Shown here piece by piece: positions 56,359 to 64,000 of a stretch of 64,000 nucleotides of DNA; the first letter of the stretch is position 1, and every line of letters starts with the position of its first letter. The notes beneath the pieces are model-generated. The model made no database searches, had not been told where the DNA came from, and worked only from the letters and a program-made list of their open reading frames with translations. The position numbers and the translations under genes were made by a program. Where the stretch lies: assembly GCA_001449105.1 (NCBI GenBank), contig LNIY01000128.1, positions 1 to 64,000 of the forward strand, read 5' to 3'. The DNA comes from Caulobacter vibrioides. GTDB lineage: Bacteria; Pseudomonadota; Alphaproteobacteria; Caulobacterales; Caulobacteraceae.

Positions 56359-58566
56359 ATGAGCGCACCGACCAACGCCCCCGCGAAATCCATGGCCGAT
56401 ACGGCCGCCGAGTTCGGCCTGAAGCCCGAGGAATACGCGGTCGTCCTCGACCGCCTGGGCCGCGAGCCCAACCTCGTCGAGCTGGGCGTGTTTTCGGTGA
56501 TGTGGTCCGAGCACTGCTCGTACAAATCCTCGAAGAACCAGCTGAAGAAGTTCCCGATCAGCGGCCCGCGCGTGATCTGCGGTCCGGGCGAGAACGCCGG
56601 CGTCATCGACATCGACGACGGCGACGCGATCATCTTCAAGATGGAGAGCCACAACCACCCGTCCTACATCGAGCCCTACCAGGGCGCGGCGACGGGCGTG
56701 GGCGGCATCATGCGCGACGTCTTCACCATGGGCGCGCGCCCCATCGCCCTCTTGAACGCCCTGCGCTTCGGCGAGCCGGGCCACCCCAAGACCAAGCGCC
56801 TGGTGGACGGCGTGGTCGCCGGCATCGCCGGCTACAGCAACTGCGTGGGCGTGCCCACCGTCGCGGGCGAGACCAACTTCCACAAGGGCTACAACGGCAA
56901 CATCCTGGTCAACGCCATGTGCGTGGGCCTGGCCAAGTCCGACAGCATCTTCTACTCGGCCGCCCCGGGCGCTGGCCTGGCGGTCGTCTACTTCGGCTCC
57001 AAGACCGGCCGCGACGGCATCCACGGCGCGACCATGTCGTCGGCCGAGTTCTCGGAGGATTCCGAGGAGAAGCGCCCGACCGTGCAGGTCGGCGACCCCT
57101 TCGCCGAGAAGCTGCTGATCGAGGCCACGCTGGAGCTGATGGCCACCGGCGCCGTCGCCGCCATCCAGGACATGGGCGCGGCGGGCCTGACCTCGTCGTC
57201 GGTCGAGATGGCCGGCAAGGGCGGCGTCGGGATCGAGCTGAACATGGACATGGTCCCGCAGCGCGAGACCGGCATGTCGGCCTACGAGATGATGCTGTCG
57301 GAAAGCCAGGAGCGCATGCTGGCGGTCCTCAAGCCCGGCCGCGAGCAGGACGGCCACGCCATCTTCGAGAAGTGGGGCCTGGACGCCGCCGTCATCGGCT
57401 ACACCACCGACACCGGCCGCCTGGTGCTCAAGCACCACGGCGAGACGGTCTGCGACGTGCCGCTGGCCCCGCTGTTCGACGACGCGCCGCTGTATGACCG
57501 TCCTTGGACCGAGCCCAAGGTCGACGCCCGCCTCGACCCAGGCCAGGTGGCCGCCCCCGAGAACTGGGAAGAGGCCGTGCTCAAGGTGCTCGGCTGCCCG
57601 GACATGGCCTCCAAGCGCTGGCTGTGGGAGCAGTACGACCGTCACGTGATGGCCGACACCCTGGAAGACAGCGCCACCGGCTGCGACGCCGGCATCGTGC
57701 GCATCCACGGCACCGGCAAGGCCGTGGCCGTGACCAGCGACTGCACCCCGCGCTACGTCCAGGCCGACCCGTACGAAGGCGGCAAGCAGGCCGTCGCCGA
57801 GGCCTGGCGCAACCTGACGGCCGCCGGCTCCGTGCCGATCGCCATCACCGACAACCTGAACTTCGGCAGCCCCGAAAAGCCCGAGACCATGGGCCAGATC
57901 GTGCGCGCCACCGACGGCATGGCCGAGGCCTGCCGCGTGCTCGACTTCCCGGTCGTGAGCGGCAATGTCAGCCTCTACAACGAGACCAACGGCGTCGCCA
58001 TTCCGCCGACCCCGACCGTCGGCGCCGTCGGCCTGCTGGCCGACTACGACCTGCGCACGGGCTTCGGCAACGTCGCCGAGGGCGACACCCTGGTGCTGAT
58101 CGGCGAGACGCACGGCGAACTGGGCGCGTCGATCTATCTGCGCGAGATCCTGGGCCGCGAGGACGGCGCCCCGCCGCCGGTCGATCTGGCCGTCGAGCGC
58201 AAGAACGGCGACTTCGTGCGCGGCCTGATCGGCTCGGGCCTGTTGGCCGGCGTGCACGACCTGTCGGACGGCGGTCTGCTGGTCGCCGCGGCCGACATCG
58301 CGCTCGCCAGCAAGGTCGGCGTCACCCTGAACGCCACCAGCCACGCCCACGCCCACCCCTACCTGTTCGGTGAGGACCAGGCCCGCTACCTGGTGGCGAC
58401 GCCCGATCCGGACGCCCTGCTGGAAGCGGCCAAGGAAGCCGGCGTGCACGCCAACATCGCGGGCGTGGCCGGCGGCGAGGCCTTCGCCTCGACGGACCTG
58501 TTCTCGATCCCGCTGGCCAAGCTGCGCGAGGCGAACGAAGCCTGGCTGCCGGCGTTCATGGGCTGA
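56359..58566 (+). CDS. purL: FGAM synthase large (synthetase) subunit
   Basis: The 735-residue protein is Pur[87 protein letters not shown], and later [13 protein letters not shown] and [17 protein letters not shown]. Two AIR-synthase-type modules are visible (about 1-380, 380-735). It makes FGAM from FGAR, ATP and ammonia from PurQ. The length is normal for small-type PurL. ATG at 56359 is chosen; the long frame starting at 55531 crosses the antisense VapBC genes and is rejected. Confidence 0.96.
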   Translation: MSAPTNAPAKSMADTAAEFGLKPEEYAVVLDRLGREPNLVELGVFSVMWSEHCSYKSSKNQLKKFPISGPRVICGPGENAGVIDIDDGDAIIFKMESHNHPSYIEPYQGAATGVGGIMRDVFTMGARPIALLNALRFGEPGHPKTKRLVDGVVAGIAGYSNCVGVPTVAGETNFHKGYNGNILVNAMCVGLAKSDSIFYSAAPGAGLAVVYFGSKTGRDGIHGATMSSAEFSEDSEEKRPTVQVGDPFAEKLLIEATLELMATGAVAAIQDMGAAGLTSSSVEMAGKGGVGIELNMDMVPQRETGMSAYEMMLSESQERMLAVLKPGREQDGHAIFEKWGLDAAVIGYTTDTGRLVLKHHGETVCDVPLAPLFDDAPLYDRPWTEPKVDARLDPGQVAAPENWEEAVLKVLGCPDMASKRWLWEQYDRHVMADTLEDSATGCDAGIVRIHGTGKAVAVTSDCTPRYVQADPYEGGKQAVAEAWRNLTAAGSVPIAITDNLNFGSPEKPETMGQIVRATDGMAEACRVLDFPVVSGNVSLYNETNGVAIPPTPTVGAVGLLADYDLRTGFGNVAEGDTLVLIGETHGELGASIYLREILGREDGAPPPVDLAVERKNGDFVRGLIGSGLLAGVHDLSDGGLLVAAADIALASKVGVTLNATSHAHAHPYLFGEDQARYLVATPDPDALLEAAKEAGVHANIAGVAGGEAFASTDLFSIPLAKLREANEAWLPAFMG

Positions 58567-58616
58567 TCGCCGGCCTGATCGTCGAGATTGGGCGAAAGTA
58601 CGAAAGAGTGTCCCGG

Positions 58617-58988
58617 ATGCGCCTTCCGCTGATCGCCGCCGCCCTGCTGACCCTGGCCGCCTGCGCCCCGACGGCTCCGCCCCAGGGGCCGGCCTCGGGG
58701 CCGGCGCAAGCCGCCTCGGGCAGCGACACCGCCGAGACCTGCGCCGCCCGCGGCGGCCAGATCGAGACGGTCGGCCGCCGGGGCCTGCCGACCTGCGTCG
58801 TGCCCTACGCCGACGCCGGCAAGGCCTGCACCGATAACGCCCAGTGCCAGGGCGGCTGCATCGTCGAAGGCAACCTCGAGCCCAACGACGCCCCGGTGAC
58901 CGGCCAGTGCAAGCGCTCGAACGTGCAGTTCGGCTGCTACGCCAAGGTGGTGAACGGCAAGGCGTCGGGCGCGATCTGCGTCGACTGA
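58617..58988 (+). CDS. Cysteine-rich lipoprotein of unknown function
   Basis: The 123-residue protein has a lipoprotein signal with lipobox LAAC (about residues 13-16) and a mature part with eight further cysteines, including ACTDNAQCQGGCIV and QFGCYAKV. They would form several disulphides in the periplasm. GAAAGAG lies 9 bases before the ATG; a GTG three codons earlier is also possible. It starts 50 bases after purL in the same direction and may be read through from it. Confidence 0.7.
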   Translation: MRLPLIAAALLTLAACAPTAPPQGPASGPAQAASGSDTAETCAARGGQIETVGRRGLPTCVVPYADAGKACTDNAQCQGGCIVEGNLEPNDAPVTGQCKRSNVQFGCYAKVVNGKASGAICVD

Positions 58989-59001
58989 CGCGCCCTCCCC
59001 G

Positions 59002-59664
59002 CTAGATCGCTTCGTAGCTTACCGAAAAGCCGCCGTCGGCCGCCTGGACGACGGTGGCCTTGGCGCGCTCGCGGCCCGTGAAGTCGATGACCGCGCCGGC
59101 CCTGGCCGAAAGGTCCAGCACCTTGCCGCGCACGAAGCGTCCCTCGACCAGGTGGAACACCGGCCGCGGCCGGATCTGGTAGGTGACGTGCGGCCGGGCG
59201 TCGAACACCGCCGCCGGCACGGCCTCGTTGCTGTCGATCTGCTTGGTCATGCCCAGCACCACCCCGTCGCCTTCCGGAAAGTCGGCCTTGGTGTCGATCG
59301 CGAAGTGACCAGGCTCGGCGGCGCCGGCGGTCAGCTTATCGGCGAAGCCACGGCTTGGCCCCTCGTGATCCATGTGGGTGATCGTGACGAGGTCGCGGGC
59401 CAGCGGGTTCACCGGGGCCGTGAACGCCGCCTTGATCACCCGATCGACCTCCACCTTGGCCGGAAAGGCGAACAGGGCCTGCACCGCCTCGCTGAAGGTG
59501 GTGGTGCGCGGCGCGTTCGGCTCGACATAGTCGAAGGGCGCGCAGACCGCGGGCCAAACCGCCACCGGCGCGCCGTCCAGGGTGACGTCCGGCGGCGCGG
59601 GCAGCAGCGCGTAGCTGCGGGCCCTGGCGCCGCCGTTCACGATCTCGATCGTCCAGACCGCCAT
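59002..59664 (-). CDS. Protein of unknown family, tandem copy A
   Basis: The 220-residue protein begins MAVWTIEIVNGGARARSYAL and ends ATVVQAADGGFSVSYEAI. No signal peptide or membrane helix is seen. Predicted beta-rich. It shares N- and C-terminal signatures with its neighbour (see 59681-60340), so the two are a tandem duplication. GGAGG precedes the ATG. I do not recognise a named family. Confidence 0.68.
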   Translation of the reverse strand: MAVWTIEIVNGGARARSYALLPAPPDVTLDGAPVAVWPAVCAPFDYVEPNAPRTTTFSEAVQALFAFPAKVEVDRVIKAAFTAPVNPLARDLVTITHMDHEGPSRGFADKLTAGAAEPGHFAIDTKADFPEGDGVVLGMTKQIDSNEAVPAAVFDARPHVTYQIRPRPVFHLVEGRFVRGKVLDLSARAGAVIDFTGRERAKATVVQAADGGFSVSYEAI

Positions 59665-59680
59665 GCTCGCCTCCGTCCGA

Positions 59681-60340
59681 TCAGTTGGGGTCGTAGGTGA
59701 CGGCGAAGGTCCCGTCGGCCCTGGCCACGATCGTCGCCGTCAGCTTGTCCTGGTCGAAGTCGATGGCGATAAGCGACGGCGGATGCAGCGCCAGCGCTTC
59801 ACCACGCAAGGGACTCCCCTGCGCCAGATGGAAGCGGTGCGACGGCTCGATAACGAACACGCCGCCGGGCTTGGGCAGGAAACCGGCGATCGGGAACGGC
59901 AGGTCGCTGTCGCCGTACTTGCCCAGCCCGATCGTGGAGGGCGGCGGGAACGCATTGCGGGACAGCGGATCGGGCGTATGCAGCGAGACCGTGCCGTACT
60001 CCGACTGGTCATGCTCGACGGGTCCGAAGACGCCGCTGTTGAAGTCGTTGAGCAGGCTGACGCTGTCGCGCGCCCGGGCGTCGACCGGCACGTTCGCGCT
60101 TTCCACCAGCACCACGCCCGGCTCGGGCTTCGCGCCGCTCAGGTCTACGTAGATGGCGATGCTCTCGCTGAAGGTAGAACGCCGGCGATCGCCGGGCTGG
60201 ACACCCGGATAGGTGATCCAGGCGCAGGGATGAACGGCGACCGCCTGTCCGGAGAACCGCACCTTGGGCGGTTCGCTGTAGACGAAGAAGTCCTTGGCCG
60301 CCCCGGTCTCGTTGACCACCTCGATCGTCCAGATCGCCAT
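59681..60340 (-). CDS. Protein of unknown family, tandem copy B
   Basis: The 219-residue protein begins MAIWTIEVVNETGAAKDFFV and ends ATIVARADGTFAVTYDPN, matching copy A at both ends and in the FSE-A/S segment (TTTFSEAVQ versus RSTFSESIA, about residue 55). It lies 16 bases upstream of copy A in the same orientation, so they are an operon. GAGGGG precedes the ATG at 60340. A longer frame is rejected. Cytoplasmic, beta-rich, function unknown; a C-terminal ID/VDF-Q/R segment suggests a shared second domain. Confidence 0.68.
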   Translation of the reverse strand: MAIWTIEVVNETGAAKDFFVYSEPPKVRFSGQAVAVHPCAWITYPGVQPGDRRRSTFSESIAIYVDLSGAKPEPGVVLVESANVPVDARARDSVSLLNDFNSGVFGPVEHDQSEYGTVSLHTPDPLSRNAFPPPSTIGLGKYGDSDLPFPIAGFLPKPGGVFVIEPSHRFHLAQGSPLRGEALALHPPSLIAIDFDQDKLTATIVARADGTFAVTYDPN

Positions 60341-60450
60341 CGCTCGCCCCTCGTGCATGGCGCGCGCCGCGCCGAAATCGCGCGCAACCTGGACATGAAT
60401 CGGCAAGCTCCGCAATTATCGATGGCGCGGATCGTGACGCCTTCGGGCTT

Positions 60451-60490
60451 CCGGTCAGAATTGTCATGCTGGCGTCAGCCTGCTGACCGG
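60451..60490 (+). promoter_or_regulatory. Candidate OmpR-family regulator sites and inverted repeat
   Basis: CCGGTCAG (60451-60458) is inverted at CTGACCGG (60483-60490). Between and including them GTCA occurs three times, at 60454, 60463 and 60474, with spacing near one DNA turn. This is the kind of direct-repeat array used by OmpR-type regulators, and the response-regulator gene starts 161 bases downstream. Autoregulation is inferred. Confidence 0.4.
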
Positions 60491-60650
60491 AGCGCTCTGG
60501 CACCTAGTCTGCAGTCCTCGCCCGGTCGCTACCGAGCCCCCTTCCCGCCCCAGCCGTGGCGGCCGGCGCGAGGACGCTGTATCAAAGCTGTTCCTGAGGA
60601 GGCCGCGCGCCTCCCCCGCCAGAACATCGCGCCGCTGGGCCGCCGCCATC

Positions 60651-61334
60651 ATGAAGATCCTGATCGTCGAGGACGAACCCAAGACCGTCGCCTATCTGCG
60701 CAAGGGGCTGACGGAGCAGGGCTACTCCGTCGATTTCGTCGGCGACGGCGAGGACGGCCTGCACCTGGCCCAGACCCTCGACTACGACGCCATCGTGCTG
60801 GACGGCATGCTGCCCGGCCTGGACGGCGTGGCCATGCTGGAACGCCTGCGCCAGACCCGCCAGACGCCGGTGATCATGCTGACCGCTCGCGACAGCGTCG
60901 ACGACCGCCTGCGCGGCCTGGGGGCCGGGGCCGACGACTACCTGGTCAAGCCGTTCTCGTTCCTGGAGCTGCTGGCGCGGCTGCAGGCCATCACCCGGCG
61001 CGGCCGGGGCGAGGCCACCACCATCACCGTCGGCGACCTGCACCTGGACCTTCTGGCCCGCCGCGCCACCCGCGCCGGACGGCGGCTGAACCTGACGGCC
61101 AAGGAGTTCGCCCTGCTGGCCGTTCTGGGCCGGCGCCAGTCGCAGATCGTCTCCAAGACGATCATCACCGAGCTGGTCTGGGACATCAATTTCGACACCA
61201 ACACCAACGTGGTCGAGGTGGCCATCAAGCGCCTGCGGGCCAAGATCGACGGCATGTTCGAGACCAAGCTGCTGCACACGGTGCGCGGCATGGGCTACGT
61301 GCTCGAACACCGTCCCGACGGAGGCCTCGAATGA
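60651..61334 (+). CDS. OmpR-family response regulator (heavy-metal-responsive type)
   Basis: The 227-residue protein has a receiver domain (acidic pocket E7-D8, phospho-acceptor D51 in IVLDGMLPG, T-loop and KPF at about 101) and an OmpR winged helix (about 130-225, NLTAKEFALLAVLGRRQSQIVSK and VEVAIKRLRAKID). The receiver and DNA-binding sequences resemble the CusR/IrlR subgroup, which responds to copper or silver. It forms an operon with the histidine kinase (stop overlaps the kinase ATG, ATGA). Target genes are not shown. Confidence 0.92.
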   Translation: MKILIVEDEPKTVAYLRKGLTEQGYSVDFVGDGEDGLHLAQTLDYDAIVLDGMLPGLDGVAMLERLRQTRQTPVIMLTARDSVDDRLRGLGAGADDYLVKPFSFLELLARLQAITRRGRGEATTITVGDLHLDLLARRATRAGRRLNLTAKEFALLAVLGRRQSQIVSKTIITELVWDINFDTNTNVVEVAIKRLRAKIDGMFETKLLHTVRGMGYVLEHRPDGGLE

Positions 61335-62761
61335 CCCCCGCCTCCATCGCCCCTAAGGCCATGGGACCTCAGTCGATAGCCGGGCGCCTGGCCCTGATGT
61401 TCGCCGTCGCCACCACCCTGGTGTCGGTGCTGGCGGGCGTGGCGATCTTCGGTTTCCAGAGCCTGGAGCTGCGCCGCCACCAGGCCGAGGAGCTGAACGC
61501 CCGGATGGAGATCATCGACGCGATGATCCGCCACGCCGGCGATCCCAAGCGCTGGCCGATGCTGGGCGACAAGCTGGAGTCGTTCACCCCGGCCAACGGC
61601 AGCGTCCGCTATCGGGTCGACTGTCCCGACGCCCGCTTCCGCTTCGCGCCCGACGACGCCCTGGCCCGGGCGCGCGACGGCATCGACCTGATCCACTTCG
61701 ACGGCAAGCGCTACATGACGCTGACCCGCAGGGTGCCGCCGTATCTGGAGCGGCCCGAGGTGCGGCTGGTGATCGCCGCCGACACCGCCCCGTTCGACGC
61801 CTCGCGGCGGGTGCTGGGGATCGGGGTGCTGGCCGTGTCGCTGGTGACCATCGCCCTGGTCAGCCTGCTGGGCTGGTGGATCGCTCGCAAGGGCCTGGCG
61901 CCGGTCGACCGGCTGTCGCAGCGCGCCCGGGCGCTGAACCCCAACGACCTCAGCCTGCGGATGCCGCTCGACGACCTGCCGACCGAGCTGGTGGGCCTGA
62001 TGACCGCCTTCAACGGCGCGCTCGACCGCCTGCAGGACGCCTATGAGCGCCTGGCCTCGTTCAACGCCGACGTGGCTCACGAACTGCGCACGCCGCTGGG
62101 CAACCTGATCGGCCAGACCCAGGTCGCCCTCTCGCGTCCGCGCGAGGCCGGCGAGCTGGAGGAGGTGCTGCACTCGAACCTCGAGGAACTGGACCGCCTG
62201 CGCTGCATCATCAACGACATGCTGTTCATGGCCCGCGCCGACCAGGGCGCGCTCGCGGCCAACCTCGAGCCGGTGTCGCTGGCCGGCCTGACCCACAAGA
62301 CCGCCGACTTCCTGGACGTGCTGTTCGAGGACGCCGGCGTGAGCCTGGAAGTGGTCGGCGACGGCATGGTGGCGGCCGACGCCTCGCTGCTGGGCCGGGC
62401 GGTGACCAACCTGCTCGACAACGCCATCCGCCACGGCGTGGACTGCAAGACCGTGCGCGTGACCATCGAACCGCAGGACGGCAAGGTCTGCCTGGGCGTG
62501 CGCAACCGCGGCGGCCCGATCCCCGAGGCGCACCTGGCCCGGCTGTTCGACCGCTTCTACCGCCTCGACCGCGCCCGAGAGCACAGTCACGACGTCCACG
62601 GCCTGGGCCTGGCCGTGGTCAAGGCCATCGTCACCATGCACGGCGGATCCGTCTTCGCCCGCTGCGAGGACGGCGAGGTGCTGATCGGCTTCGTCCTGCC
62701 GGGCGAGGCTCCGGTCGAACGCGAGCCGCATGCGCGGGCGGTCGAGGCCTTGGAAGCCTAG
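61331..62761 (+). CDS. Sensor histidine kinase paired with the regulator at 60651
   Basis: The 476-residue protein has two membrane helices (about 19-42 and 160-185), a periplasmic sensor between them (about 43-160), a HAMP domain, a HisKA region with the phospho-accepting H250 in AHELRTP, and an ATPase domain with NLLDNAIRHG (N box) and GLGLAVVKAI (G2 box). It belongs to the heavy-metal-type kinase class. It overlaps the regulator by 4 bases. It ends convergent with and overlapping the NodT gene by 4 bases. Confidence 0.92.
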   Translation: MTPASIAPKAMGPQSIAGRLALMFAVATTLVSVLAGVAIFGFQSLELRRHQAEELNARMEIIDAMIRHAGDPKRWPMLGDKLESFTPANGSVRYRVDCPDARFRFAPDDALARARDGIDLIHFDGKRYMTLTRRVPPYLERPEVRLVIAADTAPFDASRRVLGIGVLAVSLVTIALVSLLGWWIARKGLAPVDRLSQRARALNPNDLSLRMPLDDLPTELVGLMTAFNGALDRLQDAYERLASFNADVAHELRTPLGNLIGQTQVALSRPREAGELEEVLHSNLEELDRLRCIINDMLFMARADQGALAANLEPVSLAGLTHKTADFLDVLFEDAGVSLEVVGDGMVAADASLLGRAVTNLLDNAIRHGVDCKTVRVTIEPQDGKVCLGVRNRGGPIPEAHLARLFDRFYRLDRAREHSHDVHGLGLAVVKAIVTMHGGSVFARCEDGEVLIGFVLPGEAPVEREPHARAVEALEA

Positions 62762-64000
62762 GCCTCCTCCCTGCCCCGCCAGCCGCCGCCGAGCGCGCGG
62801 ATCAGGTCGACGCTGGCCGCCAGGCGACGGGTGCGCAAGTCCAGGGCCGAGCGGCGGGCGTCGAGTTCGGCGGTCTGGGCGGTGACCACGTCGAGATAGC
62901 TGGCCGCGCCTTCACGATATCTCGTCGTGGCCAGGGCGGCGGTGCGGACGGCGGCGTCGACGGCCTCGTCCTGCCGGGCCTGGGCGGCGGCCAGCCGGTT
63001 GGCCAGGGCCATCTGGTCCTCGACCTCGCGGAAGGCGTCCAGCACGGTCTGGCGATAGCCGGCGGCGGCCTCGTCGAACACCGCACGGCTGCGGGCGACC
63101 TCGGCCTTGCGGGCGCCGCCGTCGAGCAGCGGCAGGGCCGCGGCGGCCGGCCCCAGGGCCCAGACGCGGTTGGCCGTGGTCAGCAGCTCGCCGCCGGTCG
63201 ACTGCCAGCCGCCGCTGGCGGCCAGGGTCACGGTCGGGAACCAGGCGGCGCGGGCGACGCCGATGCGGGCGTTGGCGGCGGCCACCCGACGCTCGGCCGC
63301 GGCGATGTCGGGCCGGCGCTGCAGCACCGCCGAAGGCGTGCTCACCGGCGTGCGCGGCGCGTCCGAAAGCCCCTGAACGGCGGCCAGCGAGAAGCTGGAG
63401 GCCGGCTCGCCGACCAGCACCGCCAGGGCGTGCTCCAGGAGGGCGCGGTCGGCCTGGGCCTGTTCCTGCTGGGCCAGGGCGGCCGCCAGCTGGGTTTCGG
63501 CCCGGCCGGTGTCGAGCGCGCTGGAGGCCCCGCCCGCCTGGCGGCGGCGCGTCAGGTCCAGCGCCTGGCGGTAGGCGTCGGCGGTCGAGGACAGCACGGC
63601 GATCTGGGCGTCGGCGCCGCGCAGCTGGAAATAGGCGTCGGCGAGCTGGGCCTGCAGGCTGAGGCGCACGGCGGCAAGGTCGGCGGCGCTGGCCTGCGCA
63701 TCGGCGCGCCCGGCGGCGACCTGGTTGCGCACCCGGCCCCACAGGTCGAGCTCGTAGGCGGCCGAGGCGCTCAGCCCAACCGGGTCGGTGCGCCCCGTCG
63801 AGATCGTCCGCTGGCTGGCGGCGCCGGCGTCGATCCCGACCGACGGATAGCGGTCGGCGCGCGCCTGTCGGGCCAGGGCGCGGGCCTGGTCGTAGCGCGC
63901 CAGGGCCTGGGCCAGGCTGGCGTTGCCGGCCGACAGGCGCTGCTCCAGGCCGTCCAGCGTCGGATCGGCGAACACCGCCCACCAGTCGCCGGACTGGGCC
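62758..64000 (-). CDS. NodT-family outer-membrane factor, 5' end outside the window
   Basis: The visible 414 residues run from a window-edge W-W-A-V-F-A-D-P-T motif (typical of NodT after the signal peptide) to the stop at 62758. It includes SVGIDAGAASQRT, SAAYELDLWGRVRNQVAAGRADAQASAAD, QRRPDIAAAERRVAAANARIG and LDVVTAQTAELDAR. It should be a trimeric duct for an RND-type pump whose other genes lie beyond the right edge, probably controlled by the two-component system next to it. Start missing. Confidence 0.85.
   Translation of the reverse strand, partial: AQSGDWWAVFADPTLDGLEQRLSAGNASLAQALARYDQARALARQARADRYPSVGIDAGAASQRTISTGRTDPVGLSASAAYELDLWGRVRNQVAAGRADAQASAADLAAVRLSLQAQLADAYFQLRGADAQIAVLSSTADAYRQALDLTRRRQAGGASSALDTGRAETQLAAALAQQEQAQADRALLEHALAVLVGEPASSFSLAAVQGLSDAPRTPVSTPSAVLQRRPDIAAAERRVAAANARIGVARAAWFPTVTLAASGGWQSTGGELLTTANRVWALGPAAAALPLLDGGARKAEVARSRAVFDEAAAGYRQTVLDAFREVEDQMALANRLAAAQARQDEAVDAAVRTAALATTRYREGAASYLDVVTAQTAELDARRSALDLRTRRLAASVDLIRALGGGWRGREEA

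Overview
The window is a GC-rich alphaproteobacterial chromosome segment, most likely from Caulobacter or a close relative in Caulobacteraceae. This rests on the large TonB-dependent receptor, DUF1476 (zeta-type ATPase inhibitor) and DUF4112 genes, the dispersed purine genes, and several families of palindromic intergenic repeats. I see no rRNA, tRNA, CRISPR array, integrase or complete prophage. The coding density and base composition look like core chromosome with accessory patches.

Layout. 0.3-9 kb: a soluble chemoreceptor-like protein, a secreted pectate lyase, a TonB-dependent receptor, an AT-richer 0.6 kb intergenic region, then a 2OG-Fe(II) oxygenase, a secreted protein, a small potassium channel and an exported cyclophilin. 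9-14 kb: a full-length 5-oxoprolinase-type hydantoinase and a TMEM165/GDT1 manganese exporter preceded by a yybP-ykoY riboswitch. 14-26.6 kb: a complete minus-strand RTX locus in the order ABC exporter, HlyD adaptor, 1992-residue RTX protein, HlyC-type lysine acyltransferase, an unknown exported protein, TolC. This is the most distinctive system here. 26.8-35.5 kb: a DUF2793 gene, a nitronate monooxygenase-like enzyme and the methylmalonyl-CoA mutase set (small subunit, large subunit, MeaB GTPase), interleaved with Uma2, two DUF4112 genes and YbjQ. 35.6-44.8 kb: two glutathione transferases, two spinster-like MFS transporters with matching palindromes upstream, a DUF900 hydrolase, purB, a second 2OG oxygenase and a DNA glycosylase. 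44.8-58.6 kb: DUF1842, zeta inhibitor, purC, purS, purQ and purL, broken up by an EmrAB/NodT efflux operon with a divergent LysR regulator, a Tat-exported class V aminotransferase and a VapBC toxin-antitoxin pair. 58.6-64 kb: a lipoprotein, two tandem paralogues of unknown family, an OmpR/HisKA two-component system and a NodT-type outer-membrane factor running off the end.

How they fit together. The RTX genes form a self-sufficient type I secretion pathway: modification enzyme, exporter, adaptor and outer-membrane duct are all present. The mut genes make the last steps of propionyl-CoA assimilation (methylmalonyl-CoA to succinyl-CoA, with MeaB protecting the B12 enzyme). purB, C, S, Q and L cover several steps of IMP/AMP synthesis. 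The pectate lyase and TonB receptor suggest plant-polymer degradation, although they are convergent and not an operon.

Many start codons were moved inward from the longest frame on the basis of Shine-Dalgarno spacing and family length. These choices are stated per gene. Family assignments come from recognised motifs only; no database search was run.
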